The notes: a model not told the origin generated them from the letters alone. A stretch of 64,000 bases of DNA from Misgurnus anguillicaudatus (GCF_027580225.2 NW_027395283.1:6018501-6082500); one strand, 5' to 3'. Shown: positions 21,543 through 33,258, counted from the first letter of the stretch. A program made the numbers and translations.

Positions 21543-22130
21543 TCACCGTAGCGCGATTTAGCGCATGTTTATGTTTACATCACATCACATCACATCGCCT
21601 CCTGACTTTTCTTAAGTGATTAATAAATATGAAGTTGGGCTTTGGAACATGCTTTATAGGAATAACAGGAATATGCTGCACTCCAGTTATCAGTTTGTAA
21701 GTTTTGTGTTGATTTATTACGTTATTATTTAGGTCTGATGATGAGTTATTGTTTCATTGTTGTTCAGTTTGTGAGTGTTTATTCATACTTTAATTCATTT
21801 ATTCAGTGATTTCTTTTGTTTCATCTTAAGAGTTTTTGTGTCTTTCCCTGTTGTTAGGGTAATGAAGATCAGTAATGTTTAAAATGCGGTCGTCTATTCT
21901 AAAGGGCGATACCATTATCTGTAAGGTGGGGGGAGGACAGTTTATAAATTAGTTATATTTGTCCTAGGGTCTTTTAGAGATGTGTATATGATGGACAAAT
22001 GTTTATTGCTTGTTTTATTTTAGTGTTGTGCACCATAATGATATGGAAGGGGGAAATATCCTGTGTATTGCTAGTTTAGCTATCCCTTTTGTGGTGGACT
22101 TATCCAATTGGGTTTGGTGCAAATTAAGCT

Positions 22131-22137
22131 TATAAAA
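22131..22137 (+). promoter_or_regulatory. TATA box of the Gmr1-like LTR
   Basis: TATAAAA lies downstream of a CCAATT motif (about 22104) and about 210 bp ahead of AATAAA, as expected for an LTR promoter. The other LTR has the same sequence. Confidence 0.55.
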
Positions 22138-22434
22138 GCCTGTTGATAGTACTTTGTGTGGCCAGTGTTATGGAAGGTAGTCTGCTGAGAGACACATGAG
22201 GCCTGAATAATGTGTTGCTAGCGACAATGTAGCACTGGTCAGGTTTTGGTGCTATCAGCATTTGGTTTGTTTGTTTATTTTTTTATTGTTTTTTTTATAA
22301 CTTTTTTGTCTTGAACTTAACACTCAAGATATTTTTGCTTCAATAAATCACCCTGGGTCACCCTTATTCCACGACCAAGTTGTACTGAGTCTTCCTGCTC
22401 TTTCCTTACCCCTCAGCGTTCTCTACCTGACATA

Positions 22435-22449
22435 TGGTGGCAGCGGTGC
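22435..22449 (+). promoter_or_regulatory. Candidate tRNA primer-binding site
   Basis: TGGTGGCAGCGGTGC starts two bases after the LTR. A TGG start fits pairing with a tRNA CCA tail. The tRNA species is not assigned. Confidence 0.5.
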
Positions 22450-22555
22450 TTCCAAGCCGTTAGGAGGCCAGTACAACTAGAGACATGGATGGAGATTATG
22501 AGCAGCTGTATGTTTTTGTATAAACTAATGGCACTAAAGAATTGTTTAGCTCATT

Positions 22556-24348
22556 ATGCCACCCAAGAGACAAGATCAAGCTAAAGATGCTTCTAATGCT
22601 GCTAGGCCCAGGGAGGATATAGCTGCTGCGGACCAACCGCATGATGCAGGCACAACTTTGGATGATGATTTGCAGCAGGATGTTCCAGGCCCTCTTTGGG
22701 CAGTGCTACAGCCATTTCTGCAAAAACAAGAGCAAAGAGAGGAGCGGTCCTACAGTCTGAAGTACACCAGGATAAACAACAGCGTCTGTTAATGGGAGGA
22801 GCAACAGATTCATCTTTTCCAATAGGAAATGCTTCCGGGAGCTCGACATTGACAACTCATTTAGGTATACAGCCGGCGAATAATATACCTACATCAACAT
22901 CAGCTCAGGATGCTTCTACTGGATCACAAGGTGGGGCGCTGACATGTTTCTCTCCAAAAATGCTTCCTTGGTCTAGTGATGAGGATATAGAACACTATTT
23001 AATGACTTTCGAGCGTATTGCACAAACATGCAGATGGCCAAGTCAAGACTGGGTATTATATCTTTTACCTCTGTTATCAGGGAAGGCAAGAGCTGCTTAT
23101 GTGTCAATGGATTCTGATAACTCCATGGATTATGACTGTGTAAAAAAGGCCATATTGGACAAGTTTGAAATTAATTCAGAAACGTACAGACAGCGTTTTA
23201 GATCATATACTGTTCAAAACGATGAAACACCAAGAGAGTTACAAGTAAGGTTGAAAGAGTTGTATGAAAAGTGGATGGATCCCAGAAATGGAACCAAAGA
23301 GCAGATAGGAGGTCAGATTGTTTTGGAGCAATTTCTTAAGTTACTTAACCCAGAGACTCGAGTATGGGTGAAGCAGAACAATCCTTCTTCTTCAAGGCAT
23401 GCAGCAGAAATGGCGGAGACCTTTATGGCTGCAAGGCGATCATTCTTTCAACCAAGACCACGGCGAACATACAATACCTTCCCATCCGGTAAGTCTGGCG
23501 ATGATTTAAGTGGTGGTCTAGGTAATGTAGCTTCAAATACATATATGTCCCATGGTAATTCTGTTGTAGACATGAAAAAACAGCAGGGAGTAAGTAACCA
23601 GTATAAGGGTAAATCTGTAATTGTGTGTCATGCATGTGGCCAGGCTGGGCACAAGAAAGCTGATTGTCCTTTACCGAAAGTTACAAATACCCGTCTTTGT
23701 TATGTTCCAAGACCTGTCACAAGATTAAATGAAGTAGACTTGAATACTGATACTGTCAATGAGGTTAAAATTGGAAATAACATTTTCAAGGCTCTGGTAG
23801 ACTCTGGGTCAAGTCAAACCTTGGTAAGAAGTGAATGTTTGGGAGAGTTGAATACACTTGTACATGGTAAATTAAAAGTTCGCTGTGTACATGGTGATGA
23901 AAGGGAATATCCCAAAACTGATTTGGTGGTTGAAATAAATGGACAAGCTTATAGTTTATCTGTCGGTGTGTTGGATCAGTCTCCGTATCCAGTTATTTTG
24001 GGTAGGGATGTCCCGGTGCTTGTGGATCTTTTACAAAGTGATGAGCACATAGCCAAGGCTAGAGTGGTGACAAGAGCACAGGCTTGTCGTGATGATACTT
24101 GTAAGAAATTTCTGCAACATTTACCTTTTGATGTGAGTTCTAAAGCCAAGAAGTCCAGACGGCAAAGGCGCCAAGAAAAACTTGAGGGAACAAAAATTTG
24201 TGAAAATTTACCTAAACCTCAAATTGATGAAATTGACAACATTCCACATGACATTATCAAACTTCAGAGACAGGATAAGACACTTGAGCCTTTGTTTGCA
24301 AAGGTAAATTGTGAAACTTTAGGAAAGGAGACCGAGCTCCTTTGGTGA
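22556..24348 (+). CDS. Gag-protease of the Gmr1-like element (frameshifted)
   Basis: The natural start is the ATG at 22556 (MPPKRQDQAKDASN). The frame shifts near 22745 into the long frame that runs to 24348. That frame contains a capsid-like region (CFSPKMLPWSSDEDIEHYL), a CCHC knuckle CHACGQAGHKKADC near 23626, then a protease with ALVDSGSSQTLV and VILGRDVPVLV. The frame ends just where the HHCC zinc domain of integrase should begin. Sequence jumps straight to the integrase core in another frame, so roughly 100 or more codons seem deleted near 24340. Confidence 0.85.
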
Positions 24349-26688
24349 GCCTCCCAATTATTGACATTCCCTTTTCACGTATCGCAATGGACATAGTGGG
24401 CCCATTAGAAAGAAGCAGTTCCGGAAATCATTACATTTTGGTGGTGTCAGACTATGCTACTAGGTACCCGGAAACATTCCCCCTTAAGAACATAAAGTCA
24501 AGACAAATTGTGAATGCTCTTGTGCAGCTCTTTTCAAGGGTAGGATTACCTAAAGAGATAATTACAGACCAGGGAACCAATTTCACATCTAAACAAATGA
24601 AGCAAGTCTATTCTATGCTACGTATACGTCCCATTCAGACTACACATTATCATCCTCAGACTGACGGTTTGGTTGAGAGGTTTAATCAAACGCTGAAATC
24701 GATGTTGCGCAAGTTTGTGTCGGATACAGGTGCAGACTGGGACCAATGGTTGCCTTATTTGATGTTCGCCTATCGAGAGGTGCCACAGGCCTCGACCGGC
24801 TTCTCACCATTTGAACTACTTTATGGACGACAAGTATGGGGACCACTTGATGTCTTGAAAGAAGTTTGGGAATCAAATACTGCAGGTGAGCAGACAAACA
24901 TCTTGTCTTATGTCTGTAAAATGAGAGAGAAAATGGAATTAATGACAGATATGGTGAGAGACAATATGACTAAAGCTCAGCAACAACAAAAACAGTGGTA
25001 TGATCAATCAAGTAGGAAAAGAACATTAACACCAAGCCAGAAAGTCTTGTTACTTCTCCCTACATCTGATAGTGGATTATTAGCTAAATGGCAAGGACCG
25101 TATGAAGTGACACGCAGATTAAGCTCTACCAACTATAAAATCTCTTTGCCTGACCGTCGAAAAAAATTTCAAGTGTTCCATGTTAACCTGTTAAAACCCT
25201 GGCAGGACCGAAAACAGGCTTGGTCAGAACAGCTTTGGGCAAGAAAAGTGGATAAAGAGGAGGAATTGGGTGAACAATATTTCCCCGTTGGCCAGAACAC
25301 ATTTACTTGTCCTTCTATAGAACATCTCACTGCTGAGCAGCAACAAGAGTTCTGTAAACATCTTCCGCACGGTCTGTTTAGTGATAAGCCTGGTAAGACA
25401 GATTTGCTACATCATAATATTCGCCTCCTTTCAACCGATCCTATTAGACAAACACACTGCAGAGTCCCAGCTCGTTTGATCCCAGCTTTGAAGCAAGAAT
25501 TGGAAGTGATGCTGGAATTAAACATTGTAGAACCTTCAAAAAGTGAATGGTGTAGTCCAGTCGTGTTGGTTCCAAAAAAGGATGGTTCATTGAGGTTTTG
25601 TGTGGATTTTTCCAAACTTAATGCCGTTTCAGCTTTTGATCCCTACCCAATGCCAAGAGTCGACGAACTCATTGAACGTTTGGGCAAAGCAAAGTACCTA
25701 ACAACCCTCGATTTGTGTAAAGGCTACTGGTAAATACCTTTGACAGATTCGGCTAAAGAACTAACTGCTTTTCGTGTGCCTTCTGGATTGTATCATATTA
25801 ATTATATGCCTTTTGGCCTACAGGGGGCAGCAGCTACTTTCCAACGCCTGATTGACCAGGTATTAAGAGGTCTGGACAGCTTTGCAGCGGCCTACATTGA
25901 TGACATAGTCATCTTCAGTGCTTCATGGGAAGAACACATGGATCATCTTGCTGAGGTGTTCAAGAGGATACAGTCTGCTGGTCTAGTTGTCAATGCTAAG
26001 AAGTGTCATATTGCTAAACCTGAGGTCTCTTACCTTGGCTATGTAGTTGGAGGAGGGTCTATCAAGCCACAAGTAGACAAGGTCCAAGCCATCCTGTCTT
26101 GTTCCCCTCCGATAACGAAAAAAAGTGTCAGATCTTTTCTGGGCCTTGCAGGGTGGTATAGGAGATTTATTCCGAATTTTGCCACCAGGGCAGCAGCTTT
26201 GACAGCTTTGACAAAAACGAGTAGCCCGGTGAGAGTTAAATGGACATTGGACTGTGAACGGGCTATTTGAAGGCTTGTTTGAGTAAAGACCCGGTATTAC
26301 AGAGCCCAAACTTTGATCTTCCTTTTGTCGTCCAAACAGATGCATCCGAACTTGGTTTGGGAGCTGTTTTGTTTCAAGGGGAAGGACTTGATCGCCACCC
26401 TGTACAATATATCAGCAGAAAGTTGTTCCCTCGTGAATCTAAATACTCAACTGTTGCAAAGGAAGCCTTAGCCATTAAGTGGGCCTTAGACACTTTGAAA
26501 TATTACTTGATCGGAAAAGACTTTGTTTTAGAGACTGATCATAGGGCCCTGCAATGGCTTCACAAGATGAGGGATACTAATGCAAGAATTACAAGATGGT
26601 ATCTCTCTCTTCAACCCTTCAATTTCAGAGTCCGGTATAGGGTGGGACATTAAATGTAATAGCAGACTTTTTGTCACGTCACTTTTAA
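24342..26688 (+). pseudogene. Integrase-RT-RNase H of the Gmr1-like element (disrupted)
   Basis: Integrase core comes first: the DDE triad is visible as AMDIVG, ITDQGTNF and DGLVERFNQ, with 35 residues between the second D and E. RT follows with WCSPVVLVPKKDGSLRFCVD and an intact YIDD (AAYIDDIVIFS). RNase H keeps VVQTDASELG, AKEALAIKW and LETDHRALQW, ending ADFLSRHF. Lesions: a TAA at 25731-25733 just after KGYW (probably a former CAA), a frameshift near 26267, and another near 26650. The HHCC finger is missing upstream. All catalytic residues survive although the reading frame does not, which suggests recent decay or mobilisation in trans. Confidence 0.9.
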
Positions 26689-26701
26689 GAGTGTCTATCT
26701 T

Positions 26702-26711
26702 GAGTGGGGGG
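26702..26711 (+). promoter_or_regulatory. Polypurine tract of the Gmr1-like element
   Basis: GAGTGGGGGG directly precedes the 3' LTR start TGATGAC. Confidence 0.7.
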
Positions 26712-27624
26712 TGATGACAAGTATTTGATGACGTCATCACCGTAGCGCGATTTAGCGCATGTTTATGTTTACATCACATCACATCACATCGCCTCCTGAC
26801 TTTTCTTAAGTGATTAATAAATATGAAGTTGGGCTTTGGAACATGCTTTATAGGAATAACAGGAATATGCTGCACTCCAGTTATCAGTTTGTAAGTTTTG
26901 TGTTGATTTATTACGTTATTATTTAGGTCTGATGATGAGTTATTGTTTCATTGTTGTTCAGTTTGTGAGTGTTTATTCATACTTTAATTCATTTATTCAG
27001 TGATTTCTTTTGTTTCATCTTAAGAGTTTTTGTGTCTTTCCCTGTTGTTAGGGTAATGAAGATCAGTAATGTTTAAAATGTGGTCGTCTATTCTAAAGGG
27101 CGATACCATTATCTGTAAGGTGGGGGGAGGACAGTTTATAAATTAGTTATATTTGTCCTAGGGTCTTTTAGAGATGTGTATATGATGGACAAATGTTTAT
27201 TGCTTGTTTTATTTTAGTGTTGTGCACCATAATGATATGGAAGGGGGAAATATCCTGTGTATTGCTAGTTTAGCTATCCCTTTTGTGGTGGACTTATCCA
27301 ATTGGGTTTGGTGCGAATTAAGCTTATAAAAGCCTGTTGATAGTACTTTGTGTGGCCAGTGTTATGGAAGGTAGTCTGCTGAGAGACACATGAGGCCTGA
27401 ATAATGTGTTGCTAGCGACAATGTAGCACTGGTCAGGTTTTGGTGCTATCAGCATTTGGTTTGTTTGTTTATTTTTTATTGTTTTTTTATAACTTTGTTG
27501 TCTTGAACTTAACACTCAAGATATTTTTGCTTCAATAAATCACCCTGGGTCACCCTTATTCCACGACCAAGTTGTACTGAGTCTTCCTGCTCTTTCCTTA
27601 CCCCTCAGCATTCTCTACCTGACA
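26712..27624 (+). repeat. 3' LTR of the Gmr1-like element
   Basis: Matches the 5' LTR apart from about five substitutions and small length changes in T runs near 27470-27500. The flanking GTCAT does not duplicate the 5' flank. Confidence 0.9.
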
Positions 27625-28913
27625 GTCATTCAGTGAGGACATCACAGACATCTAATATTGATTTTACTCCCTCACACACAGAGATTGTTTGAATATTTTG
27701 ATGATATTATTAGTAGATCAGTGTCCTTCCTTTATAATGTTTTAAAACACCTGATTCAACTCATCAGACTCCTTCCAGAATGATTGAAATGTCTCCATAA
27801 TGAAAACATCAACAAGATGATGAGTTCAATCTGCTGTTTTATCTCTTTTGTACTCTGTTATATTTGTTAAGATTTTTACAGCATTTATTAATGTTAGTTA
27901 ATATTAGTTAAAAAATAACCTGATGCTTTTCTTCACTGTTAGTTTGCATTTACAAATGTTAACCAAACTTTTGACTTTATAAATGTATTAAACATCAAAA
28001 TTAACTAAATGCTGAAGTGTTGTTCATTTTTTATCAAATAAATATTGAAATGTTCAGTAAACAGAAGATTGATTTAATTAATGTTTGACGCAGTGCACTG
28101 ATACAGGCCGGATGTGCTGGTGCTGATGTTTCTCAGTGTCCCTGCATCTGATCTGAGAACAGCACCATCAGTTATCTTATACATTTCATTCATCTGCACA
28201 TTCAACACACACTTTAGATTTCAGTGGAGAAAATAAAGAAACTGTGAATAATGTTTCTATTGTCTATGACACACTGCAGAATAACTGTAATAACACAAAT
28301 GTCCTGTAGGTGGCAGTGTAGGCGGAGTTTTCTTTACATCTTTTAATCTTTAATGTCTGATAATTATCCTGAAAAGTAAAGTTTTCTATCATACTGATAT
28401 TTCAGATGTTATTACTGTACTTATAGGTATACATGGACATTCATATTTACTCTGCTTTTATAAACACACTTTCATATTTTTCTCTTGTTCATATCAGTAG
28501 ATATACAGTTATCTATATATAATATACAGTTCTGAATAAAACACCATAGTATTACAATCTGAGTAATATATTTGGCATATATAGTAAGACCCAACTCTTG
28601 GGATACCTCCCTGAAATTACTTTTTGCAGATTGGGATGTCTGCGTTAAACTAACCTAAAATAACTTTCTATTTCTGTAAAGAAAACTTTCCTGGCTAACC
28701 AAAAACAAACATTAAAAAGGTTAGGGGAATGTTTTTAGAACCAAAAACTAACATTAGGGAAACGTTTTGGGAATCAAAAATTGTTAGCTGGGATGGTGCT
28801 TTCATTCTTCACTCATTCATGTCAGTACAGTCTGCACACGAGTGACATCTCGTGGACTTTGATTGTTTTGCATCAAATGAGTCATTCTGGACCAAACTAG
28901 TCTAACCCGTAGG
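27625..28913. other. NLR-locus flank, no gene seen
   Basis: AT-rich DNA continuing the flank interrupted at 21517. No supported exon or terminal repeat was recognised. Confidence 0.35.
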
Positions 28914-29111
28914 CCAGGGTTCCCCAAATCTTACCCTGGAGGTGAAGGGCCGAAGCACTGCAGAGTTTAGCTCTAACCCTGATCAAACACACCTGAATAA
29001 GCTAATCAAGGTCTTCATGATGACTAGAAAATCACAGGTGGGTAAGTTTGATTGGGGTTGGAGCTAAACTCTGTAGTGCTCGGCCCTCCACGGTAAGATT
29101 TGGGGAACCCT
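28914..29111. mobile_element. hAT-like hairpin MITE
   Basis: Starts CCAGGGTTCCCCAAATCTTACC and ends with its inverted copy; the arms continue through GAGCTAAACTCTG-type sequence. Flanks CCCGTAGG (28906-28913) and CCAGTAGG (29112-29119) agree in 7 of 8 bases. Confidence 0.65.
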
Positions 29112-29187
29112 CCAGTAGGGGTTCAGATAAAAAAATCGACAGCTGCCAGCAGGAAGTGTCTGCCATTGACAGCCGGAAGGCAGTTAC

Positions 29188-29563
29188 TAGCCGTTTCTCA
29201 ATGTCACGGAAGGATCCTCGGAAGCCAGAATTTCGAGGATGCTACGTCATCGACATCCGTCGAAGGACTGTTCCGATGTCGAGGATCCTCGAAATTTCAG
29301 CTAAGCACTGAATCCTTCGTTCGAGAAATATCCCATATACAGGAAAGGATGCAAATGTGTATCCTTCACACTGTTCGCGCGCTGAAATCACCCACAATCC
29401 TATGCGCGCAACGCTGAAAGCACACCTTTTATTGACGCAATGACGTGCACTTGCTAGCATGTTCCATTTACGTGTTCTCCGAATTCTTAAAAGGAGCATA
29501 AAGGAAGTGACTTCTAAGGACTAGTCCTGCCAAGGAAGTATCCTTGACATTGGGAAACGGCTA
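29188..29563. mobile_element. MITE with TAGCCGTTTCYCAATGTCA ends
   Basis: TAGCCGTTTCTCAATGTCA at the left and the inverted TGACATTGGGAAACGGCTA at the right match with one mismatch. No clear target duplication. It sits just upstream of the possible exon at 29636. Confidence 0.6.
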
Positions 29564-29635
29564 CTGGCAGCCTGTAGGTAGGCGGGACCTGACACTTGCT
29601 GACACTCGCCTTACAGCCAATCAATATTGACCAAC

Positions 29636-29692
29636 ATGGACGCAAGCAATAACATACAGTATAACTACAACAGCAGCCATTGCTTCACTAAG
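29636..29692 (+). CDS. Possible orphan first coding exon
   Basis: ATG in a good context (CCAACATGG) begins MDASNNIQYNYNSSHCFTK, followed immediately by a perfect donor AAG/GTAAGT. A CCAAT motif lies about 20 bp upstream. No continuing exon was found downstream before the repeats at 30155-31763, so this may be the start of a broken or TE-derived gene. Confidence 0.3.
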
Positions 29693-30154
29693 GTAAGTTT
29701 CGAAAATTTGTTATCGGAGTAATGAATATAAGTTTGATTTTACTGTAACTGTTATCTTAGTGAACAACAGTGTAACTTTGCCTATTTTAGTTTAATTGTT
29801 ACATTTATTCTAATTCTTAGTTTGTGTACCATGTTACATCATGTATGTATGTATGTAACGTTTACGATTAAATATTAATGTGTTAACAAGAGTCTATTGA
29901 ATAATATAAAACGAATGTTGTTTGACTGGATTTATAGAAGATACACATGCAACACTGTTCATACTTTTTGTAAAATTTTTCAGGTGATTGTGTGATATCC
30001 ATCAACTTATTAATTATTTTTTGTTTTACAATAACAATTGACAAAACGCTTCTTTTAACAACTACTCTTCTATTTCTGTCTTTACCTTTTGTGTACCTGA
30101 CTATCAGTTATGACAGGTAAGAAGCTATTACATTTCCAAAATCTTACTAACTTA
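29693..30154. other. AT-rich spacer, no gene seen
   Basis: Putative intron sequence after the GTAAGT donor. No acceptor joined to an open exon was found. Confidence 0.3.
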
Positions 30155-30410
30155 AAGGTGCAGTGTGTAGATTTTTGTGGCATCTAGTGTTGAGGTTGCG
30201 TATTGCACCCCTGCCTTTCGAAGCACATAGAGATGCTATGGTAGCATCTCAGGACAAAGAAGTCATCGTTTGAGACAACAAAGTGACAAACGCGCTCTAT
30301 AGAAAAGTTTGTCCGTTTTGGGCTACTGTAGGAACATGAAGGCACAAAATGGGGGCTTACATGTAAAGGGACCCTCGGTGTGTGTAGATAAAAACATCTT
30401 ATTCTAAGGT
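30155..30410. repeat. Teleost dispersed repeat (AAAGGTGCAGTGTGTAG)
   Basis: The stretch begins AAAGGTGCAGTGTGTAGATTT and resembles a short repeat widespread in fish genomes. Boundaries and class are uncertain. Confidence 0.35.
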
Positions 30411-30481
30411 AATAAAAACAATACAGTTTATTTTGTAAGGTCTTTATACAACACTCAAAACACAGTTATCTTTATTTTATA

Positions 30482-30983
30482 CCACGGGTCTGTTGAATGC
30501 TGCATTCTGATTGGCTGAGAAATGTTCTATGGGTGTTGATTATTTTTCTGTAAACCGCACACCTATCTTTTCAAATGTCTTAAAAATAGGCACCAGAGCA
30601 ATGTTTGTGGTAACCGTGGTATAAGAGGAATAATTGACTCCGGTCCTTTGAATTATTTGAAAATAATGCACACCTGCGGTGTAACGACACTCCGCTTATT
30701 ATACTGCGACGGGCCATTGAATTACAAGAAAATAATGCACACCAAGGTGGTAATGCGGCACGATGCGAAGCGGAGTGCCGTTACACCGCAGTTGTGCATT
30801 ATTTTCGAATAATTCAAAGGACCGGAGTCAATTATTCCGCTTATACCACGGTTACCACAAATATTGCTCTGGTGCCTATTTTTAAGACATTTGACAAGTT
30901 AGGTGTGCGGTTTACAGAAAAATAATCAACACCCATAGAACATTTCTCAGCCAATCAGAATGCAGCATTCAACCGACCCGTGG
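30482..30983. mobile_element. Foldback MITE, TA target
   Basis: Two arms of about 200 bp are inverted copies, starting CCACGGGTCTGTTGAATGC and ending GCATTCAACCGACCCGTGG. TA flanks both ends. The spacer holds GCGAAGCGGAG-type sequence. No coding capacity. Confidence 0.75.
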
Positions 30984-31255
30984 TATAATTTGCATTAAAG
31001 CAACACTTGCAGTATAAAATAACAACAGCAGTTTCTAATGTTCTGAAGCATTGAATTTGGTTATAATACTTGGCTTATAAAGGTTGGATAAGTTGCATTT
31101 TACACAACGCGTGTATGTGTCTGTTTCTTGAGTTACTAATGTAAAAAAATAAGCAAAATAAAATAAAAGATTTAAAATAAAAGTAATTGGTGCGACCTGT
31201 CTCACTTTGTCATTTAGGCGTGTGTGTAACCTGTATAATAACTTTATAACATACA

Positions 31256-31763
31256 CACTCTTAAAACGAATGTGTTAAATTAACACATCTTGTGTCTAGT
31301 TAAGGACAACACATCTAGTGTGTTGTCCTTAATTTAACACATCTCTGTGTTATTTTTAGAACAACACACTTTGTGTTGTTTTAACACATCTTGTGTTGTC
31401 CCTTTTATTTATATGAACTCTAAATCAGCACGAAATGACACATAATGTGTTAAAATTAACACATAATGTGTTAAATAGTTTAACACAAAGCAATGTGTTA
31501 AAATTAACACACCCTGGATGTGTTAATTTTAACACATTGCTTTGTGTTAAACTATTTAACACATTATGTGTTGTTTTTAACACATTAAGTGTCATTTAGG
31601 TTCATAAAAAATAAAAGGGACAACACAAGATGTGTTAAAACAACACAAAGTGTGTTTTTCCAAAAATAACACAGAGATGTGTTAAATTAAGGACAACACA
31701 CTAGATGTGTTGTCCTTAACTAGACACAAGATGTGTTAATTTAACACATTCATTTTAAGAGTG
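31256..31763. mobile_element. Near-perfect palindromic MITE rich in TGTGTTAA
   Basis: Arms of about 240 bp (from CACTCTTAAAACGAATGTG to its inverted copy) meet at a centre near 31513. Each arm holds many AACACA/TGTGTT units, so the whole element could fold into one hairpin. Confidence 0.75.
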
Positions 31764-32609
31764 CAGTACATCTAGTAGTAAGGGTCTCATAAAAATATAA
31801 ATTCATTTATCTGGGTGTTTTTGTGCACATTATTCTACACAAACATTGATTTAACGCATATGCATTCATACATAAATACTCAGCTGGAATTTAACGTTTG
31901 GCCAAATTATCTTCATCTTTGTTTATATTCAATAAACCTTTTTAATCAGATAATCCTGACATTTATACATTTATACTTAACACCAGCAGCAGCACAGAAG
32001 GGACTTTGGACCGTACTTTGGTATCTTACTGCTTATAAACAGGTCATAAACAGGTGTGTTTTATAACCTCTCGCCATTTTACACACCAGTTTTAATGTGT
32101 CTACATTCGTTGAAAGTCACTTACGTGTCCTTGTTCACTTTGAGTAGAAATAGGTTGACGAAGGTAAGTGTTACTTGACTCGATATTTCTAATAACTTTT
32201 TTTTACAGTTAATAGTAAAATTAAACTTTTATATTCATCTAAACAGTATCATCTATTATTGTTTTTAAAACATGCCTAATATTTATTAAAGCTCAATGAC
32301 TGAATGGATTTTGTCAGAAGCAGTGCCGAGACTCACAGATTCAGACTTTGTGCTGATTTATAACTTTTGTGTATCTTTTAAATTCTTTATAATTTCTGTG
32401 TAAAGTTATTTAAATGACGCTATGTCAAGTCAATTTCATTTATTTAGCACTTTTCACAATTGTTCATTGTTTCAAAACAGCTTCAAATGAAATAGAAACT
32501 AAAACACACAAAAAAAACATGCTTGCCTACTGACTCAGAGGTTTAGACTTTGTGTGGATTTATAACCAGTATTAAACCTATGATCATGATTATGATTCAT
32601 AGATTCATT
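31764..32609. other. Upstream region of the NLR N-terminal exons, no gene seen
   Basis: AT-rich. A stretch TCAATTTCATTTATTTAGCAC near 32430 resembles fish retroposon tails. The phrase AAGTTATTTAAATGACGCTAT (32404-32424) recurs at 33230-33250 beside the BEL/Pao insertion. Confidence 0.35.
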
Positions 32610-32700
32610 AGATTCATTCAGAGTCTGTGGAGGAGATCAGATTCATTCAGAGTCTGTGGAGGTGAATCAGATTCATTCAGAGTCTGTGGTGTTGATCAGA
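32610..32700. repeat. 30-bp tandem repeat upstream of the NLR start
   Basis: Three units of AGATTCATTCAGAGTCTGTGG plus a variable tail lie 40-130 bp ahead of the ATG at 32740. Confidence 0.85.
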
Positions 32701-32739
32701 TTTATCAGTGGAGATCAGACTGATGTGACTGAATGATTC

Positions 32740-33149
32740 ATGGCTGATTCACAAACATTCAGAGATGAAGATGATTCTCCAGGAGTCAGGTATTCTTATT
32801 CAAATCTGTACAAAATGTTTTATCTAAACACAAGTGAATTACAAGGAACACACTTTCTTTCATATTTAAATTTGACATAAACATTTTTTTAAACTGTTAT
32901 TAATATAAATAACGTTCTGCATGTTTATATGATCAATTAATTTGCAATTAGATCATCAAAAGCAGTAAATATCTTTCTTGATGCAAATTAAACTAAGAAG
33001 GAAAACATCTATTGTATAATGTCTTGTTATAGATCAGACCATCAGAAGAGATCAGACTCATCTCAGATCAGCTGTTTGTCTATGAAGAGTGACTGGTCTA
33101 TGCATCATCCAATGCAATTTCAGGACAGAGAAACATCACCTGGTCTGAG
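32740..33149 (+). CDS. First two coding exons of a fish NLR gene, then broken off
   Basis: Exon 1 (32740-32789) reads MADSQTFRDEDDSPGVR and ends AG/GTATTC. Exon 2 (33033-33149, acceptor TTATAG, donor GTACAA) joins in phase 2 and contains CLSMKSDWSMHHPMQFQD. This is the short repeated N-terminal exon with an SMKSDxSM core that precedes the FISNA-NACHT domain in teleost NLR-C proteins. Its length, 117 bp phase 2 to 2, fits. No further N-terminal repeats, FISNA or NACHT exon occurs downstream; the intron is cut 102 bp later by a hairpin MITE and a 9.7-kb BEL/Pao element. Same strand as the NLR end at 19908-20993, as in a tandem cluster. Confidence 0.7.
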
Positions 33150-33258
33150 GTACAACAACTGTCTCATGATCAGCAAGATATTTTAATTAGACTTTTATGT
33201 ATCTTCTAAATTCTTTGTCATTTCTGAGTAAAGTTATTTAAATGACGCTATTGTAAGG

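Larger units (their letters stand above)
21518..22432 (+). repeat. 5' LTR of the Gmr1-like element
   Basis: TGATGACGAG...CTACCTGACA. It carries a perfect CRE palindrome TGACGTCA (21535-21542), a short CACAT tandem repeat (21578-21597), a TATA box TATAAAA (22131-22137) and AATAAA (22342-22347). These mark U3, the transcription start region and R. Confidence 0.9.
21518..27624 (+). mobile_element. Gmr1-like LTR retrotransposon (integrase before RT), near full length
   Basis: Two LTRs of about 914 bp (21518-22432 and 26712-27624) flank 4.3 kb reading gag, protease, integrase, RT, RNase H. Integrase upstream of RT is the order of Ty1/copia, but the domains are Ty3/gypsy-like, which is the definition of the Gmr1 group first described from cod. 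The LTRs differ at only a handful of positions, implying recent insertion, yet the 5-bp flanks (TTCTG and GTCAT) do not match. The coding region has at least five lesions, so the copy is not autonomous. Confidence 0.9.
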
